Positions 1-7,976 are shown, counted from the stretch's first letter. The stretch: 64,000 bases of DNA from Mycobacterium sp. 852014-52450_SCH5900713 (GCF_001667075.1 NZ_LZIL01000078.1:327362-391361); one strand, 5' to 3'. The notes: generated by a model from the sequence alone, not told the origin. Numbers and translations: made by a program.

Positions 1-641
1 GCAACGCCCCAGCGACTGATGAAGAGGCCATCGACAGGATCCTCGACGCGGCCGACGACATCATCGCCGAACAGGGATCCTCGATGCGGCTCACCGACGT
101 GGCGCGCACCTTGGGCGTCACCAGGCAGACGGTCTATCGCTATTTCCCGGGAACCGAGGCTCTCATGGTCGCCAGCGCAATGCGCTCGGCCCACGGCTTC
201 CTCGACCAGCTCGCCGAGCACATCAGCGGACTCACAGAACCCGCCGCGGCGCTCGTCGAAGGTGTCGCATTCGCCGTCGAAAGCCTTGCCGGAGAACGCC
301 AAATCGATCGTCTGTTGGGAAATGGAGCACCAGAAGGTCAGACGGTTTCCCTGACCTCCGACACGGCTCGTGCGTTCTCCCGCTCGATGCTGCATCGCCT
401 CGACGTTGACTGGGAAATGTACGGCTTCGACGAAGCCGCGCTCGACGAGCTGGCCGAAATGGGCCTACGCACTTTGCATTCGATCCTTGTCGACCCGGGG
501 CAGCCGCACCGAGACGGCGTCGCGTTGCGCAGGTTCATTGCCCGCTGGCTCGGCCCCGCGGTCATCTACCCGCGCCTGGCCCAAGCGATGGATGCACTGA
601 GCTATCGTGCCGCCCCGATTCGGCAGCCGTGGCGATCCTGA
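1..641 (+). CDS. TetR/AcrR family transcriptional regulator, 5' end outside window
   Basis: This is most of a TetR-type DNA-binding repressor; its first codons lie left of the window. The open frame runs from base 3 to a TGA at 639-641, about 212 visible residues. The helix-turn-helix is clear near visible residues 28-50, ending in VTRQTVYRYF, the usual TetR recognition-helix pattern. The rest looks like the family's variable helical ligand-binding domain. The internal ATG at 84 would remove the first HTH helix, so I reject it as a start. The gene converges on the hydrolase at 744. The ligand is unknown. A TetR-style operator lies at 4485-4501, but nothing ties it to this protein. Confidence 0.85.
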   Translation, partial: NAPATDEEAIDRILDAADDIIAEQGSSMRLTDVARTLGVTRQTVYRYFPGTEALMVASAMRSAHGFLDQLAEHISGLTEPAAALVEGVAFAVESLAGERQIDRLLGNGAPEGQTVSLTSDTARAFSRSMLHRLDVDWEMYGFDEAALDELAEMGLRTLHSILVDPGQPHRDGVALRRFIARWLGPAVIYPRLAQAMDALSYRAAPIRQPWRS

Positions 642-743
642 CGGCACCCCTTTCGCCCTATTTGTCCTAGACCGAACGTAATCCGGGCAAGAAACGCACC
701 ATGCCGAGCTCGCACCCCACTCCGCCCGCGCTGCTTCACCCGT

Positions 744-1349
744 TCAGATCACGCGCTGTTGTGTCCATAGCCTCGACAAACTGTCGACATTGATGACCGA
801 CGCGTGCCTCGGAAATATCTTGCTGATCAGGAAGTCATGGGTCCCGCGATCGGGATCGGCGCTCGCGTCGTTGAGGACGATGATCCGATAGTCGCGATCG
901 AGTGCTTCGCGCATGGTGCTCAGCACGACGCCGGCGGTGCTGATTCCGCCGAGGATGACTGTTGTGACCGCAAGGTCATGGAGTTGACGGTCGAGGTCGG
1001 TGGTGGTGAACGCCCCCACCCGGGTCTTGCGGACGGTGATGTCGTGCGGCTGCGGGCTGAGGCGTTCATGAATCTGACTGTCCGCGGCTTGGGCGTGCAG
1101 GGTGGCACGGAGTTTGGCGTCTGCCACGTGCGCCATGGCGCTGGTGGATGGGATTGCGGCGAAGTCGTTGTCGTCGAGGCCCATTCGGACCCAGCCGATG
1201 TGGCCGCCGCGAGCGTCGACTTCGGCGACGGCGGCGTTGACCCGATCGAGCAACGTTGATACGTCGCGTATTCGCCGCAGCAGCCCGACCTGGTAGTCCA
1301 TCACCAGTAGCGCGGTAGCGCTCGGATCGAGCTTTGGGTGGTTTGTCAT
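744..1349 (-). CDS. Isochorismatase-fold hydrolase-like protein lacking the catalytic cysteine
   Basis: This 201-residue protein has the cysteine hydrolase (isochorismatase) fold. Asp18 in LLVMDYQ and Lys108 in TVRKTRVGAF sit where the family's catalytic Asp and Lys are found. The third residue of the triad, normally Cys in G-x-x-T-x-x-C-V, is Val141 in GISTAGVVLST, so classical nucleophilic chemistry is not expected. Substrate and activity are unknown. An upstream in-frame TTG at 1358 is possible, but the ATG at 1349 is preferred. The gene starts 5 bp after the preceding membrane-protein gene and is probably the last gene of the MarR-MFS operon. Confidence 0.75.
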   Translation of the reverse strand: MTNHPKLDPSATALLVMDYQVGLLRRIRDVSTLLDRVNAAVAEVDARGGHIGWVRMGLDDNDFAAIPSTSAMAHVADAKLRATLHAQAADSQIHERLSPQPHDITVRKTRVGAFTTTDLDRQLHDLAVTTVILGGISTAGVVLSTMREALDRDYRIIVLNDASADPDRGTHDFLISKIFPRHASVINVDSLSRLWTQQRVI

Positions 1350-1354
1350 TGCTC

Positions 1355-1777
1355 TCAATTCGGTTGGTACTGAGTACTTTCCTGTTCGGACGCTGACGAC
1401 GGCCTGCGATTACGCATGCTCACCCACCCGAGGACCACCACCCACACCAGAGGTAAGGCAACGGTCGGCCCGAATCGACTTACCGGGAAGGTGCCGTCAG
1501 CTATGAACACCATGATCGCGACGAAGTCGACCACCTGAATACCCAACATCGTGATGATCCACAGTTGGTGACGCCGAGGCGCCCATGCCGCGGCAACCAT
1601 TCCGATCCCATAACCGATGAAGCGGGCACCGGCCGTAGCCAGAAGGAAGTGCACCCCGGGCGAGCCCGCCGGCGCCCCGTACATCTCGGCCACGACAGAG
1701 GGAGCGACCAGAGATACAGCCCCGTTGGCGATCTGGATCAGACCGAGAACGGCAAGCGCGATGCTAAGGACTCGCAT
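1355..1777 (-). CDS. Small integral membrane protein (four predicted TM segments)
   Basis: This 140-residue hydrophobic protein has about four membrane segments: residues 3-25, 38-60, 70-92 and 98-120 roughly. The tail is polar and Gln/Ser-rich. I chose the ATG at 1777 because an AAAGGTGACC ribosome-binding site precedes it. A longer frame back to 1939 would overlap the MFS gene and add a non-hydrophobic leader. It lies 64 bp after the MFS gene and 5 bp before the hydrolase-like gene, all in one direction, so it is probably co-transcribed. I do not recognise the family; it could assist the transporter, but that is inference only. Confidence 0.65.
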   Translation of the reverse strand: MRVLSIALAVLGLIQIANGAVSLVAPSVVAEMYGAPAGSPGVHFLLATAGARFIGYGIGMVAAAWAPRRHQLWIITMLGIQVVDFVAIMVFIADGTFPVSRFGPTVALPLVWVVVLGWVSMRNRRPSSASEQESTQYQPN

Positions 1778-1841
1778 AGTGGTCACCTTTCGTGTCAGAG
1801 GTACTGGCGGCATTGAAAGCCTTGAAGACTCCGCACTGCAG

Positions 1842-3272
1842 TCATCGAAATTGTTTCTGCCGCCGAAGGATTCCGGGTAGGCTGCCTGAACGAGTGATCG
1901 GATCGGTGGCCAACGCGATGACGCCAATGATGCTGACACCGATCATGATCCAGGCGATCAGGTGTAGCCCATGATCATTGACGGCGCCGTGGAACACCAC
2001 CGAAATGATCGCCGAGGATGCGATCGACCCGATGTAGCCGAAGGATCGCAGCAAGCCTGACGCAGTGGCGATCTGCTGTTGCCCAGCTTGGGTGTAGACC
2101 GCGGTCTGGTTCGCACTTGCCGTCGTGGCCAAGGTGACCCCGAAGACAAGGGTGATCAACAGGATCCACAAATCTGGGCTGTGGGTGTTGACCAGCAGCA
2201 CACCGATCGATCCGGCCAGGCATGACACACCCGCGGCGATCAATGGTGCCCGCAGCAAGTTGCGGGCAGAGATCGGCTGAGCCAGCAGTGCACCCACCGC
2301 GGTCAGCGGGAGCATAAGTAGACCGGCGGTCCTCGCTGAGAGCGCGCGGCTGGCTTGCAGCCACTGGGTGACACCATAGAGAACGGTGTACATGCACAAC
2401 GTCGTCAATGCGTAGCGCAGGTATGTACGAGTCAACGCGGTATTGGTCTTCAGCAGGCGTACGTCGATGAAAGGACTGCGCGCCCGCAGTTCCCAACCGA
2501 CCCAAATGGTTCCGAGCACAACGGCGAGAACCAGGCCGATCCACACCGGATGCGGTAACGACAGCAAAAAGACCAGCACTGCCGCCAAAGAGCCGGCAAA
2601 CCCAGCCATACCCACCACATCGAGTTCGATCAGTGTCCGCCAAAACGTCCGGTGCTCTGCCGTTTTCGGGTCCGCAGGGATCCAGAGCAGTGCCATGGCC
2701 AAAGCGACCAACCCGACCGGGACGTTGATCAAGAAAGTCGCGCGCCACCCCCAGGTATCGACCAGCACGCCGCCGAGCGGAAGTCCGGCCGCCGCGGTCA
2801 CCGTCCCCGCAATCACCAATCCACCCAGAACGCGGCCGGGCGGCGCGTCCAAGCCAGCCTGCGTGGCGCGTCGCCGAATGAGAAGCATCGCCGAGGGATA
2901 CGCGCTCGAGGTTCCCGCACCAATGAGCACCCTTGCGACCACCAGCATGGCCAAGTTCGTTCCGGCACCGCCTACGACGCCACCGAGAATGACCAACACC
3001 ATTCCGGCCACCAGAATGCGGCGTGCCCCGAATACCTCGGCAAGCTTGCCCGCAGTTGGCTGACCGATCGACGTGGCGAGATACAGCGCCGAAATCAATA
3101 TCGCGCTGCCGCCCACCGACACACCCACGGCGTCCGCGATCGGCACGATTGCGGTCGCGATCACCGAGGTGCTGATGGGATTCAGCGTGGCGGCCACATA
3201 GAGCGGCGTGCTGAAACGCCACCCGAAGGCCGGCCCGGCATCGAGATCACGAGGCGCCTGAGCCTGTCGCAT
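1842..3272 (-). CDS. MFS transporter, DHA2-like drug/solute exporter
   Basis: This 476-residue major facilitator protein has about 12-14 hydrophobic segments, a length typical of DHA2-type proton-driven efflux pumps. Motif-A-like residues follow TM2 (GKLAEVFGARRIL), and an antiporter-type motif occurs in TM5 (GTVTAAAGLPLGGVL). The ATG at 3272 shares one base with the TGA of the MarR gene (TGATG), pointing to translational coupling, and a GGTGGG ribosome-binding site precedes it. An alternative GTG at 3281 sits too close to that site. Control by the upstream MarR protein is very likely from the layout. The exported compound cannot be told from sequence. Confidence 0.85.
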   Translation of the reverse strand: MRQAQAPRDLDAGPAFGWRFSTPLYVAATLNPISTSVIATAIVPIADAVGVSVGGSAILISALYLATSIGQPTAGKLAEVFGARRILVAGMVLVILGGVVGGAGTNLAMLVVARVLIGAGTSSAYPSAMLLIRRRATQAGLDAPPGRVLGGLVIAGTVTAAAGLPLGGVLVDTWGWRATFLINVPVGLVALAMALLWIPADPKTAEHRTFWRTLIELDVVGMAGFAGSLAAVLVFLLSLPHPVWIGLVLAVVLGTIWVGWELRARSPFIDVRLLKTNTALTRTYLRYALTTLCMYTVLYGVTQWLQASRALSARTAGLLMLPLTAVGALLAQPISARNLLRAPLIAAGVSCLAGSIGVLLVNTHSPDLWILLITLVFGVTLATTASANQTAVYTQAGQQQIATASGLLRSFGYIGSIASSAIISVVFHGAVNDHGLHLIAWIMIGVSIIGVIALATDPITRSGSLPGILRRQKQFR

Positions 3273-3709
3273 CAAAAACACCCACCTAACCGTTCGATGA
3301 GCGGTGCCGCCTGCGCCAGGATCTCCAACTCAGTGGAGCTGAACTCCTCGATGAGGACCTCAGCGAAACGACGCGCCCGCGCGTCGCGGTCATGTCGCAC
3401 AACGTCGATTCCTTCGGGCGTCAACGACATCACCTGCCGCCGACCATCTTCGGGATCGGTGGTGCGCTGAACCAAGCCCTGAGACTCCAACGATCCGAGA
3501 GTCACCCTCATCGCCTGCGGGCTGATCTGTTGCATGCGGGCCAGTTGCGCCGCCGACGACGGACCGCCGCGATCCAGTTTCGCCAGCACCACCCGCTCGG
3601 GCATCGTCAGCTCACCCGGCAGCTGCAACTGCTTGGCGCGCCGCGAAAAAAGCGAATTCGCTTGGTAAAAAACGGCGGCCAACTTGTCGACATCAACGGA
3701 ACGTCCCAC
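3272..3709 (-). CDS. MarR family transcriptional regulator
   Basis: This 145-residue MarR-type winged-helix repressor has a DNA-binding core running from about residue 35 (LTMPERVVLAKLDRGG) through SSAAQLARMQQISPQAMRV. The wing contains the signature D-x-R-R (TTDPEDGRRQVMSLT). I chose the GTG at 3709 because it begins exactly 7 bases after a TAGGTT -10 element within the 36-bp palindrome, so the mRNA would be leaderless. A TTG at 3718 would lie inside the operator. Its stop overlaps the MFS start. It probably represses its own operon through the palindrome until an effector binds. Confidence 0.85.
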   Translation of the reverse strand: MGRSVDVDKLAAVFYQANSLFSRRAKQLQLPGELTMPERVVLAKLDRGGPSSAAQLARMQQISPQAMRVTLGSLESQGLVQRTTDPEDGRRQVMSLTPEGIDVVRHDRDARARRFAEVLIEEFSSTELEILAQAAPLIERLGGCF

Positions 3710-3710
3710 A

Positions 3711-3746
3711 ATTGACAACCTAGATTGCGCAATCTAGGTTGTCAAT
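3711..3746. promoter_or_regulatory. Perfect 36-bp palindrome: MarR operator with mirrored promoters
   Basis: Both 18-base arms match exactly (left arm attgacaacctagattgc). On the minus strand, TTGACA (3745-3740), a 17-base spacer and TAGGTT (3722-3717) form a near-consensus promoter whose start would be the GTG of marR at 3709. Because the element is symmetrical, the same promoter exists on the plus strand: TTGACA 3712-3717 and TAGGTT 3735-3740. That strand has no obvious gene and would run antisense into the VOC gene. The whole promoter is therefore contained in the likely repressor site. Confidence 0.8.
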
Positions 3747-3912
3747 TACGGTCAAGCGATTCCAGGGCAGTGTCCTTCAGACGGGGGTGGCAACAGCACG
3801 GTCCTTTCGGTGCCGATCAAACTGTCCGGATGCCTTGACGACCTCTGGCCGCTGCCTACTTCTTGGTTGGCCAGACGTTGCTGGCAGCCGGATTCCACCA
3901 AGCCAGGCGGAG

Positions 3913-4464
3913 TTATCGGGCCGGCAGGATTCTCCTCGCCTGCGAGACGACGCCTGGCACGGTGTTCGCCAGGTCTGGCCGACTCCTGGCGAAAGCGTGA
4001 ATCGTGCGATAGAACGACCAAAGTTGGCGTGGAGTAGGAACTTTCGGTACCCACGCCAACTCCCAGTGGATCCCGTTGATCGGGTCGTCGAAGAACACCG
4101 CGTAGTAGCCGGGCCAGTACTGGGGGTACTCCTTCGGCTCGTCAGTGACGGGAATATCCCGCCCGATCAAGAATTCACGATGGAAGCGGTCGACCTCTCC
4201 CCTGCTCCGCGCCCACAGAGCGATGTGGTTGATTCCGACCGCCTGGTCGCGGTGTGCCAGCTTCGCTCCGGTACGCGCGGGCTGAATACCGATGTAGCTG
4301 TGCGGGTTGACGTGCCGCGTCATGTAATACGTCGACTGGTACTCCATGTTCAGCGACGAGAAGCTGCTGTAGCCGAGCCAGCCGAACAGCGAGTCGTAGA
4401 ACGTGATCGAGTCGTCGTAGTCCAACACCGCAAATTCAATGTGACAGACGCCACGCCATCGCAT
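3913..4464 (-). CDS. VOC (glyoxalase/bleomycin resistance) fold protein
   Basis: This 183-residue protein belongs to the vicinal-oxygen-chelate superfamily. It has two beta-alpha-beta-beta-beta modules: the first begins CHIEFAVLDYDDSITFYDSLFGWLGY, with a metal-type His near residue 8. The second contains GINHIALWARSRGEVDRF and ends in GIHWELAW, supplying further His/Glu ligands. The substrate is unknown; members include dioxygenases, glyoxalases and resistance proteins. AGGGGG precedes the ATG. A 17-bp inverted repeat at 4485-4501 lies just upstream, so a TetR-type regulator probably controls the gene. The 3747-3912 stretch downstream holds nothing I can identify. Confidence 0.75.
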   Translation of the reverse strand: MRWRGVCHIEFAVLDYDDSITFYDSLFGWLGYSSFSSLNMEYQSTYYMTRHVNPHSYIGIQPARTGAKLAHRDQAVGINHIALWARSRGEVDRFHREFLIGRDIPVTDEPKEYPQYWPGYYAVFFDDPINGIHWELAWVPKVPTPRQLWSFYRTIHAFARSRPDLANTVPGVVSQARRILPAR

Positions 4465-4484
4465 CGTGCCCCCTCAAGACCGCT

Positions 4485-4501
4485 TACTACGCAATGTAGT
4501 A
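4485..4501. promoter_or_regulatory. TetR-style operator upstream of the VOC gene
   Basis: The minus strand reads TACTACATTGCGTAGTA: perfect 6-bp arms around a 5-base centre, the typical look of a TetR-family operator. It lies 21-37 bases before the VOC start codon, where a bound repressor would block transcription. The cognate regulator is not known. The truncated TetR gene at the left edge is a candidate only because it is nearby. Confidence 0.5.
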
Positions 4502-4548
4502 CCTGCGGCGCTCACAATGAAGCCTCTTCTCCTGTTTCGACGTCGCCG

Positions 4549-5040
4549 TCAATCTCGATCGGCCCGACTCCCCGCGAGGTAGGCCGCGAGATTGGCCAAC
4601 GACGATCGAAGACCCTCGATATGGTCGTCCGCGGAAATGCCCGGCGGAACGTCATCGGCCCGGATGTCGACTCGGGTGCTGCCGGCACTCAGCGCGGTCA
4701 CCGCCCAGGTCATGGTCATCGTTCCCGCGAACGAGGGGTCATCGGATTCGAAGTCGACGGCCTGCACGACCCGCTCGTCGGGCGTGATCTCGACGAACCG
4801 AGCATCTACGACATCGGAGTCGCCGCTTGACTTGCCACCCGACTCCGGCGGCTCGGCGTAGGTCAACCTCATCCGGTAGGACCCGCCGGGGCGGGCGTCG
4901 AAATGTTCGAACTCTCCGGACATACCTTGCGGCGGAAGCCATTCGACGAGCGCCTGCGGCGCCACCAGCGCGGCGTACACCCGACTCAGCGGAGCGGCAA
5001 TCACCAACGAGGCGGTGTCAGTTCGTCCCATAACGCCCAT
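4549..5040 (-). CDS. SRPBCC (AHSA1-like) family protein
   Basis: This 163-residue protein has the START-like SRPBCC fold of the AHSA1/activator-of-Hsp90 type. The N-terminal strand and helix (SLVIAAPLSRVYAALVAPQALVEWLPP) match the usual opening, followed by GGSYRMRLTY and a central TPDERVVQAVDFES strand. The family binds hydrophobic ligands in a deep cavity; no specific function follows. The start is ATG 5040 or ATG 5031, since neither has a clear ribosome-binding site; a longer frame to 5166 would run through a degenerate copy of the ychF 3' end. The gene begins 5 bp after that remnant's stop codon, as if it once directly followed ychF. Confidence 0.75.
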   Translation of the reverse strand: MGVMGRTDTASLVIAAPLSRVYAALVAPQALVEWLPPQGMSGEFEHFDARPGGSYRMRLTYAEPPESGGKSSGDSDVVDARFVEITPDERVVQAVDFESDDPSFAGTMTMTWAVTALSAGSTRVDIRADDVPPGISADDHIEGLRSSLANLAAYLAGSRADRD

Positions 5041-5044
5041 GTTT

Positions 5045-5101
5045 CTAGACGTTGAAGCAGAACTCCACCGAGTCACGTCATCGACGTCTGCGCCATGACG
5101 T
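5045..5101 (-). pseudogene. Degenerate duplicate of the ychF 3' end (direct-repeat boundary)
   Basis: Bases 5045-5069 match 5583-5607, the last codons of ychF, at 24 of 25 positions. A second block, gccatgacgt at 5092-5101, matches 5620-5629. Read on the minus strand it still encodes V-E-F-C-F-N-V-stop against V-E-F-R-F-N-V-stop in ychF. It carries about 10 extra bases and an in-frame stop further upstream. It is a dead fragment marking one edge of the 538-bp insert that separates ychF from the SRPBCC gene. Confidence 0.75.
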
Positions 5102-5173
5102 GCTCGGTCAGGTCTCCCCATGTGATCGACACTGCTGACGGCGCCCAAGCTATCGCCAGCGCACACTTCGGGT

Positions 5174-5515
5174 ATGAATCAGCCAAACGAGTCACTCCCT
5201 ACTCTTCGCGACCGAGTATCAGAGCTGACCGATGTGACATACGGAGACCTGGCATTGATAGGTGCGGCGTTGTTGTCAACCGTGACGTCAGTAGCCCAGC
5301 TCGGTTGGACTTCGCCGGGTGGTAGCAGCCTTGACTACACCCCTATGGAATCGGATACCCATGCCATGATCGTCCGCGACTTCGTAGCCTGGACATCCCA
5401 CCGAGAGTCCCTAGCCGATGGATGTGAAGAGCGGCTACGCGCGTTTGTTGACGAGAGCGGTTGGACTAGGCACGTAGTTCACCAAATGGGTCGGCTGTTC
5501 GAGTCTGGGAACTAA
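5174..5515 (+). CDS. Hypothetical protein inside the ychF-flanked insert
   Basis: This is a 113-residue protein of unknown function. It is acidic and mixed alpha/beta in appearance, with one moderately hydrophobic stretch (residues 22-46) and no clear signal peptide or motif. The gene is on the opposite strand to its neighbours and lies wholly between the two copies of the ychF 3' end. I counted about 58% G+C over 5221-5460, clearly below the roughly two-thirds of the surrounding genes. Both facts suggest acquisition by transfer. I see no good ribosome-binding site before the ATG, so expression is uncertain. Confidence 0.5.
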   Translation: MNQPNESLPTLRDRVSELTDVTYGDLALIGAALLSTVTSVAQLGWTSPGGSSLDYTPMESDTHAMIVRDFVAWTSHRESLADGCEERLRAFVDESGWTRHVVHQMGRLFESGN

Positions 5516-5582
5516 CCAAGGTCCCGCCAACCCGCTGATTTCCCTACATACAGCGCGTTAACATTCGGCCCACGGAACTCGA

Positions 5583-6656
5583 CTAGACGTTGAAGCGGAA
5601 CTCCACCACATCGCCGTCGGCCATGACGTAGTCCTTGCCTTCCATCCTGACCTTGCCCGCCGCCTTGGCCGCGGCCATGGAACCGGCGGCGATCAGGTCG
5701 TCGAATGACACGATCTCGGCCTTGATGAAGCCCTTTTCGAAATCGGTGTGGATCACCCCGGCGGCCTTCGGCGCGGTGTCGCCTTGGTGAATCACCCACG
5801 CGCGCGCCTCTTTTGGGCCGGCCGTGAGAAATGTCTGCAGCTTGAGGGTGTGGAAACCAGCGCGGGCCAGTGCATCGAGGCCGCGTTCGCTCTGCCCGAT
5901 CGACTCCAGCAGTTCGGCGGCCGACTCGTCGTCGAGCTCGTTCAGCTCCGCTTCGATGGCCGCGTCCAGGAACACCGCGTCGGCGGGCGCCACCAGCTCA
6001 CGCAGCTCGGCGGTCCGCGCCGCATCGGTCAGCACGGCCTCGTCGGCATTGAAGACATACAGAAACGGCTTGGTGGTCAACAGGTTCAGCTCTCGCAGCA
6101 AGGACGCATCCACCCCGGCGCCGAACAGGGTCCTTCCGCCGTCGAGCGTCTCCTGGGCCGCGGCCGCCGCGTCGTACACCGGCCTGCGCTCCTTATTGGT
6201 GCGGGCCTCCTTCTCCAGCCTCGGCAGAGCGCGTTCCAGGGTCTGCAGGTCGGCCAGGATCAACTCCGTCTCAACCACCTCGATGTCCGATCGGGGATCC
6301 ACCTCACCGGCCACATGGGTCACATCGTCATCGGAGAACACCCGGACCACCTGGCAGATGGCGTCACATTCGCGGACGTGGGCCAGGAACTTGTTGCCCA
6401 GCCCCGCCCCCTCGGACGCGCCCTTGACCAGGCCGGCGATGTCGACGAATGTCACCGGCGCCGGCACGACGCGCTGGGACGCGAACAACTCGGCCAGCCT
6501 GTCCAGGCGCGGATCGGGCAGCGGAACGACGCCCTCGTTCGGTTCGATCGTCGCGAACGGATAGTTGGCCGCCAGTACGTTGTTGCGGGTCAGCGCGTTG
6601 AACAGCGTCGACTTACCGACGTTGGGCAGACCGACGATTCCCAGGCTCAGGCTCAC
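5583..6656 (-). CDS. ychF: Redox-regulated ribosome-associated ATPase YchF (Obg family)
   Basis: This 357-residue P-loop NTPase is the counterpart of Rv1112. The G1 loop is GLPNVGKST (residues 8-16) and the G3 region is DIAGLVKGASEGAGLG. The base-specificity motif reads NADE rather than NKxD, which is why YchF prefers ATP over GTP. A coiled-coil insertion follows (residues 130-160), and the C-terminal TGS-like domain ends in DVVEFRFNV. YchF binds ribosomes and has been linked to stress and redox responses. Length and motifs are complete. Its last 25 bases are duplicated at 5045-5069. Confidence 0.95.
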   Translation of the reverse strand: MSLSLGIVGLPNVGKSTLFNALTRNNVLAANYPFATIEPNEGVVPLPDPRLDRLAELFASQRVVPAPVTFVDIAGLVKGASEGAGLGNKFLAHVRECDAICQVVRVFSDDDVTHVAGEVDPRSDIEVVETELILADLQTLERALPRLEKEARTNKERRPVYDAAAAAQETLDGGRTLFGAGVDASLLRELNLLTTKPFLYVFNADEAVLTDAARTAELRELVAPADAVFLDAAIEAELNELDDESAAELLESIGQSERGLDALARAGFHTLKLQTFLTAGPKEARAWVIHQGDTAPKAAGVIHTDFEKGFIKAEIVSFDDLIAAGSMAAAKAAGKVRMEGKDYVMADGDVVEFRFNV

Positions 6657-6775
6657 AGGGACCCAAGTCTAGGGGTCGCCGGGGGCACCGGCCGCTGTGG
6701 ACCATTCGTGCGCGATCGGCATGGCACGCCCGGGATCCCTACGAGGTATTTACGGGGCTTTCGGCCCATTGCCGG

Positions 6776-6781
6776 TACGGT
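6776..6781 (+). promoter_or_regulatory. Predicted -10 element (TACGGT) of a leaderless transcript
   Basis: TACGGT fits the mycobacterial TANNNT -10 pattern and is followed by 6 bases and then the GTG start codon at 6788. This places transcription start at or within a base of the start codon. Confidence 0.5.
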
Positions 6782-6787
6782 CTACAT

Positions 6788-7954
6788 GTGTCAGGACAGC
6801 GGGCAAAATCGACGGTGGAGGCCTCCCACCGCTCGATCCACCCAGATATCCCAGGTGTGCCGTGGTACGCCGCTCTGCTTCTCGCCGTCACCGCCACCGC
6901 CATCGGTTACGGAATCGACGCCGGCCAGAAGGAGCTGACGCATGTCTTCGCCGGCTTCTATATAGCCGGTTGCGTGGCCGCGGTGCTGGCAGTGCGCCAG
7001 GACGGGCTTTTCACCGCGATGATCCAGCCTCCGCTGATACTTTTCTGCGCGGTACCCGGCGCCTACTGGTTGTTCCACGACGCCAAGGTCGGCCACCTCA
7101 AAGACCTGTTGATCAACTGCGGCTATCCACTCATCGAGCGCTTCCCGCTGATGCTGGGAACCGCCGGCGTGGTGCTGCTGATCGGGCTGGCCAGATGGTA
7201 CTTCGGGATGTCGCACGGGACGACCGCGACGCCGAAGAGCTCCGACGACGCGGAGCCCACCGACGCCAAGTCCGTCGTTAGCGGCATTGTCGCCAAACTG
7301 CGCGCGATCGTGCGCCCGGAATCCGATGAGGACGACGGCGACGAGGCAATCTCGGCCAAGGCGCGGCGCACCCGCGGGGCCGGTTCCGCGTCGCGGGCCC
7401 GCCGGACGGCGCGCAGTGATCGGAGCCCCACCCGCTCCACCCGAACCCGTTCCCGCCGTACCCGGGAACCGCTCGACGACGCAGGCGAACCCGGCGAGCG
7501 GCGCTCGCCCCGGAGAGGTTCGACGACCGCCCGGGACTACGACGCCGCGGAACCGCCCCGCCGGCCACGCCGCCGCCCGAGGCCGGATGCCGATCCCGAT
7601 GCGCGCGGTCAGTCCCGGGAAGGCCGTCGGGAGCCCCGCAGCCGCCGCAGCCCCTACGAGCGGCCGTACGAGCAGCCGAGGTCGCGTTTCGAAGGCTCGG
7701 ATCGGTACGGGGACCCGTTTGACCCGCCCGGGTCCTCGGAGCGTTTCGGCCGCTACGACAGCTACGAGTCCCCCTACGAGCCGAGGCGACGCCGCCCCGC
7801 GCCGAACGGCAACAACGGGACGCATCACCCCATCTCGCAGGCGCGCTACCGGGGGGCCGGTGCACCAGACGAGGCCGCGCCCGAGCGGCGGAACCGCTCA
7901 CGGACGTATGGCCGGCCTCAGCGACCCCCGACGGAATGGGAATACGACGGCTGA
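6788..7954 (+). CDS. Membrane protein with long Arg-rich disordered tail (DUF6542-like)
   Basis: This 388-residue protein is the positional counterpart of Rv1111c. Residues 25-140 carry four hydrophobic segments (WYAALLLAVTATAIGYGI, FYIAGCVAAVLAV, and two more). From about residue 145 the chain becomes a low-complexity tail packed with Arg, Pro, Asp, Ser and Tyr, probably disordered and cytoplasmic. The function is unknown. The GTG start at 6788 follows TACGGT (6776-6781) by 6 bases, so the transcript is probably leaderless. It diverges from ychF and converges on ispH. Confidence 0.8.
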   Translation: MSGQRAKSTVEASHRSIHPDIPGVPWYAALLLAVTATAIGYGIDAGQKELTHVFAGFYIAGCVAAVLAVRQDGLFTAMIQPPLILFCAVPGAYWLFHDAKVGHLKDLLINCGYPLIERFPLMLGTAGVVLLIGLARWYFGMSHGTTATPKSSDDAEPTDAKSVVSGIVAKLRAIVRPESDEDDGDEAISAKARRTRGAGSASRARRTARSDRSPTRSTRTRSRRTREPLDDAGEPGERRSPRRGSTTARDYDAAEPPRRPRRRPRPDADPDARGQSREGRREPRSRRSPYERPYEQPRSRFEGSDRYGDPFDPPGSSERFGRYDSYESPYEPRRRRPAPNGNNGTHHPISQARYRGAGAPDEAAPERRNRSRTYGRPQRPPTEWEYDG

Positions 7955-7976
7955 GCACCGGCCGGCGCCCGATGTG

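Noticed and set aside
3739..4830. A 363-codon plus-strand frame starting in the MarR palindrome
   Set aside because: It lies antisense to the VOC and SRPBCC genes and has no recognisable domain; the plus-strand promoter half is explained by palindrome symmetry.
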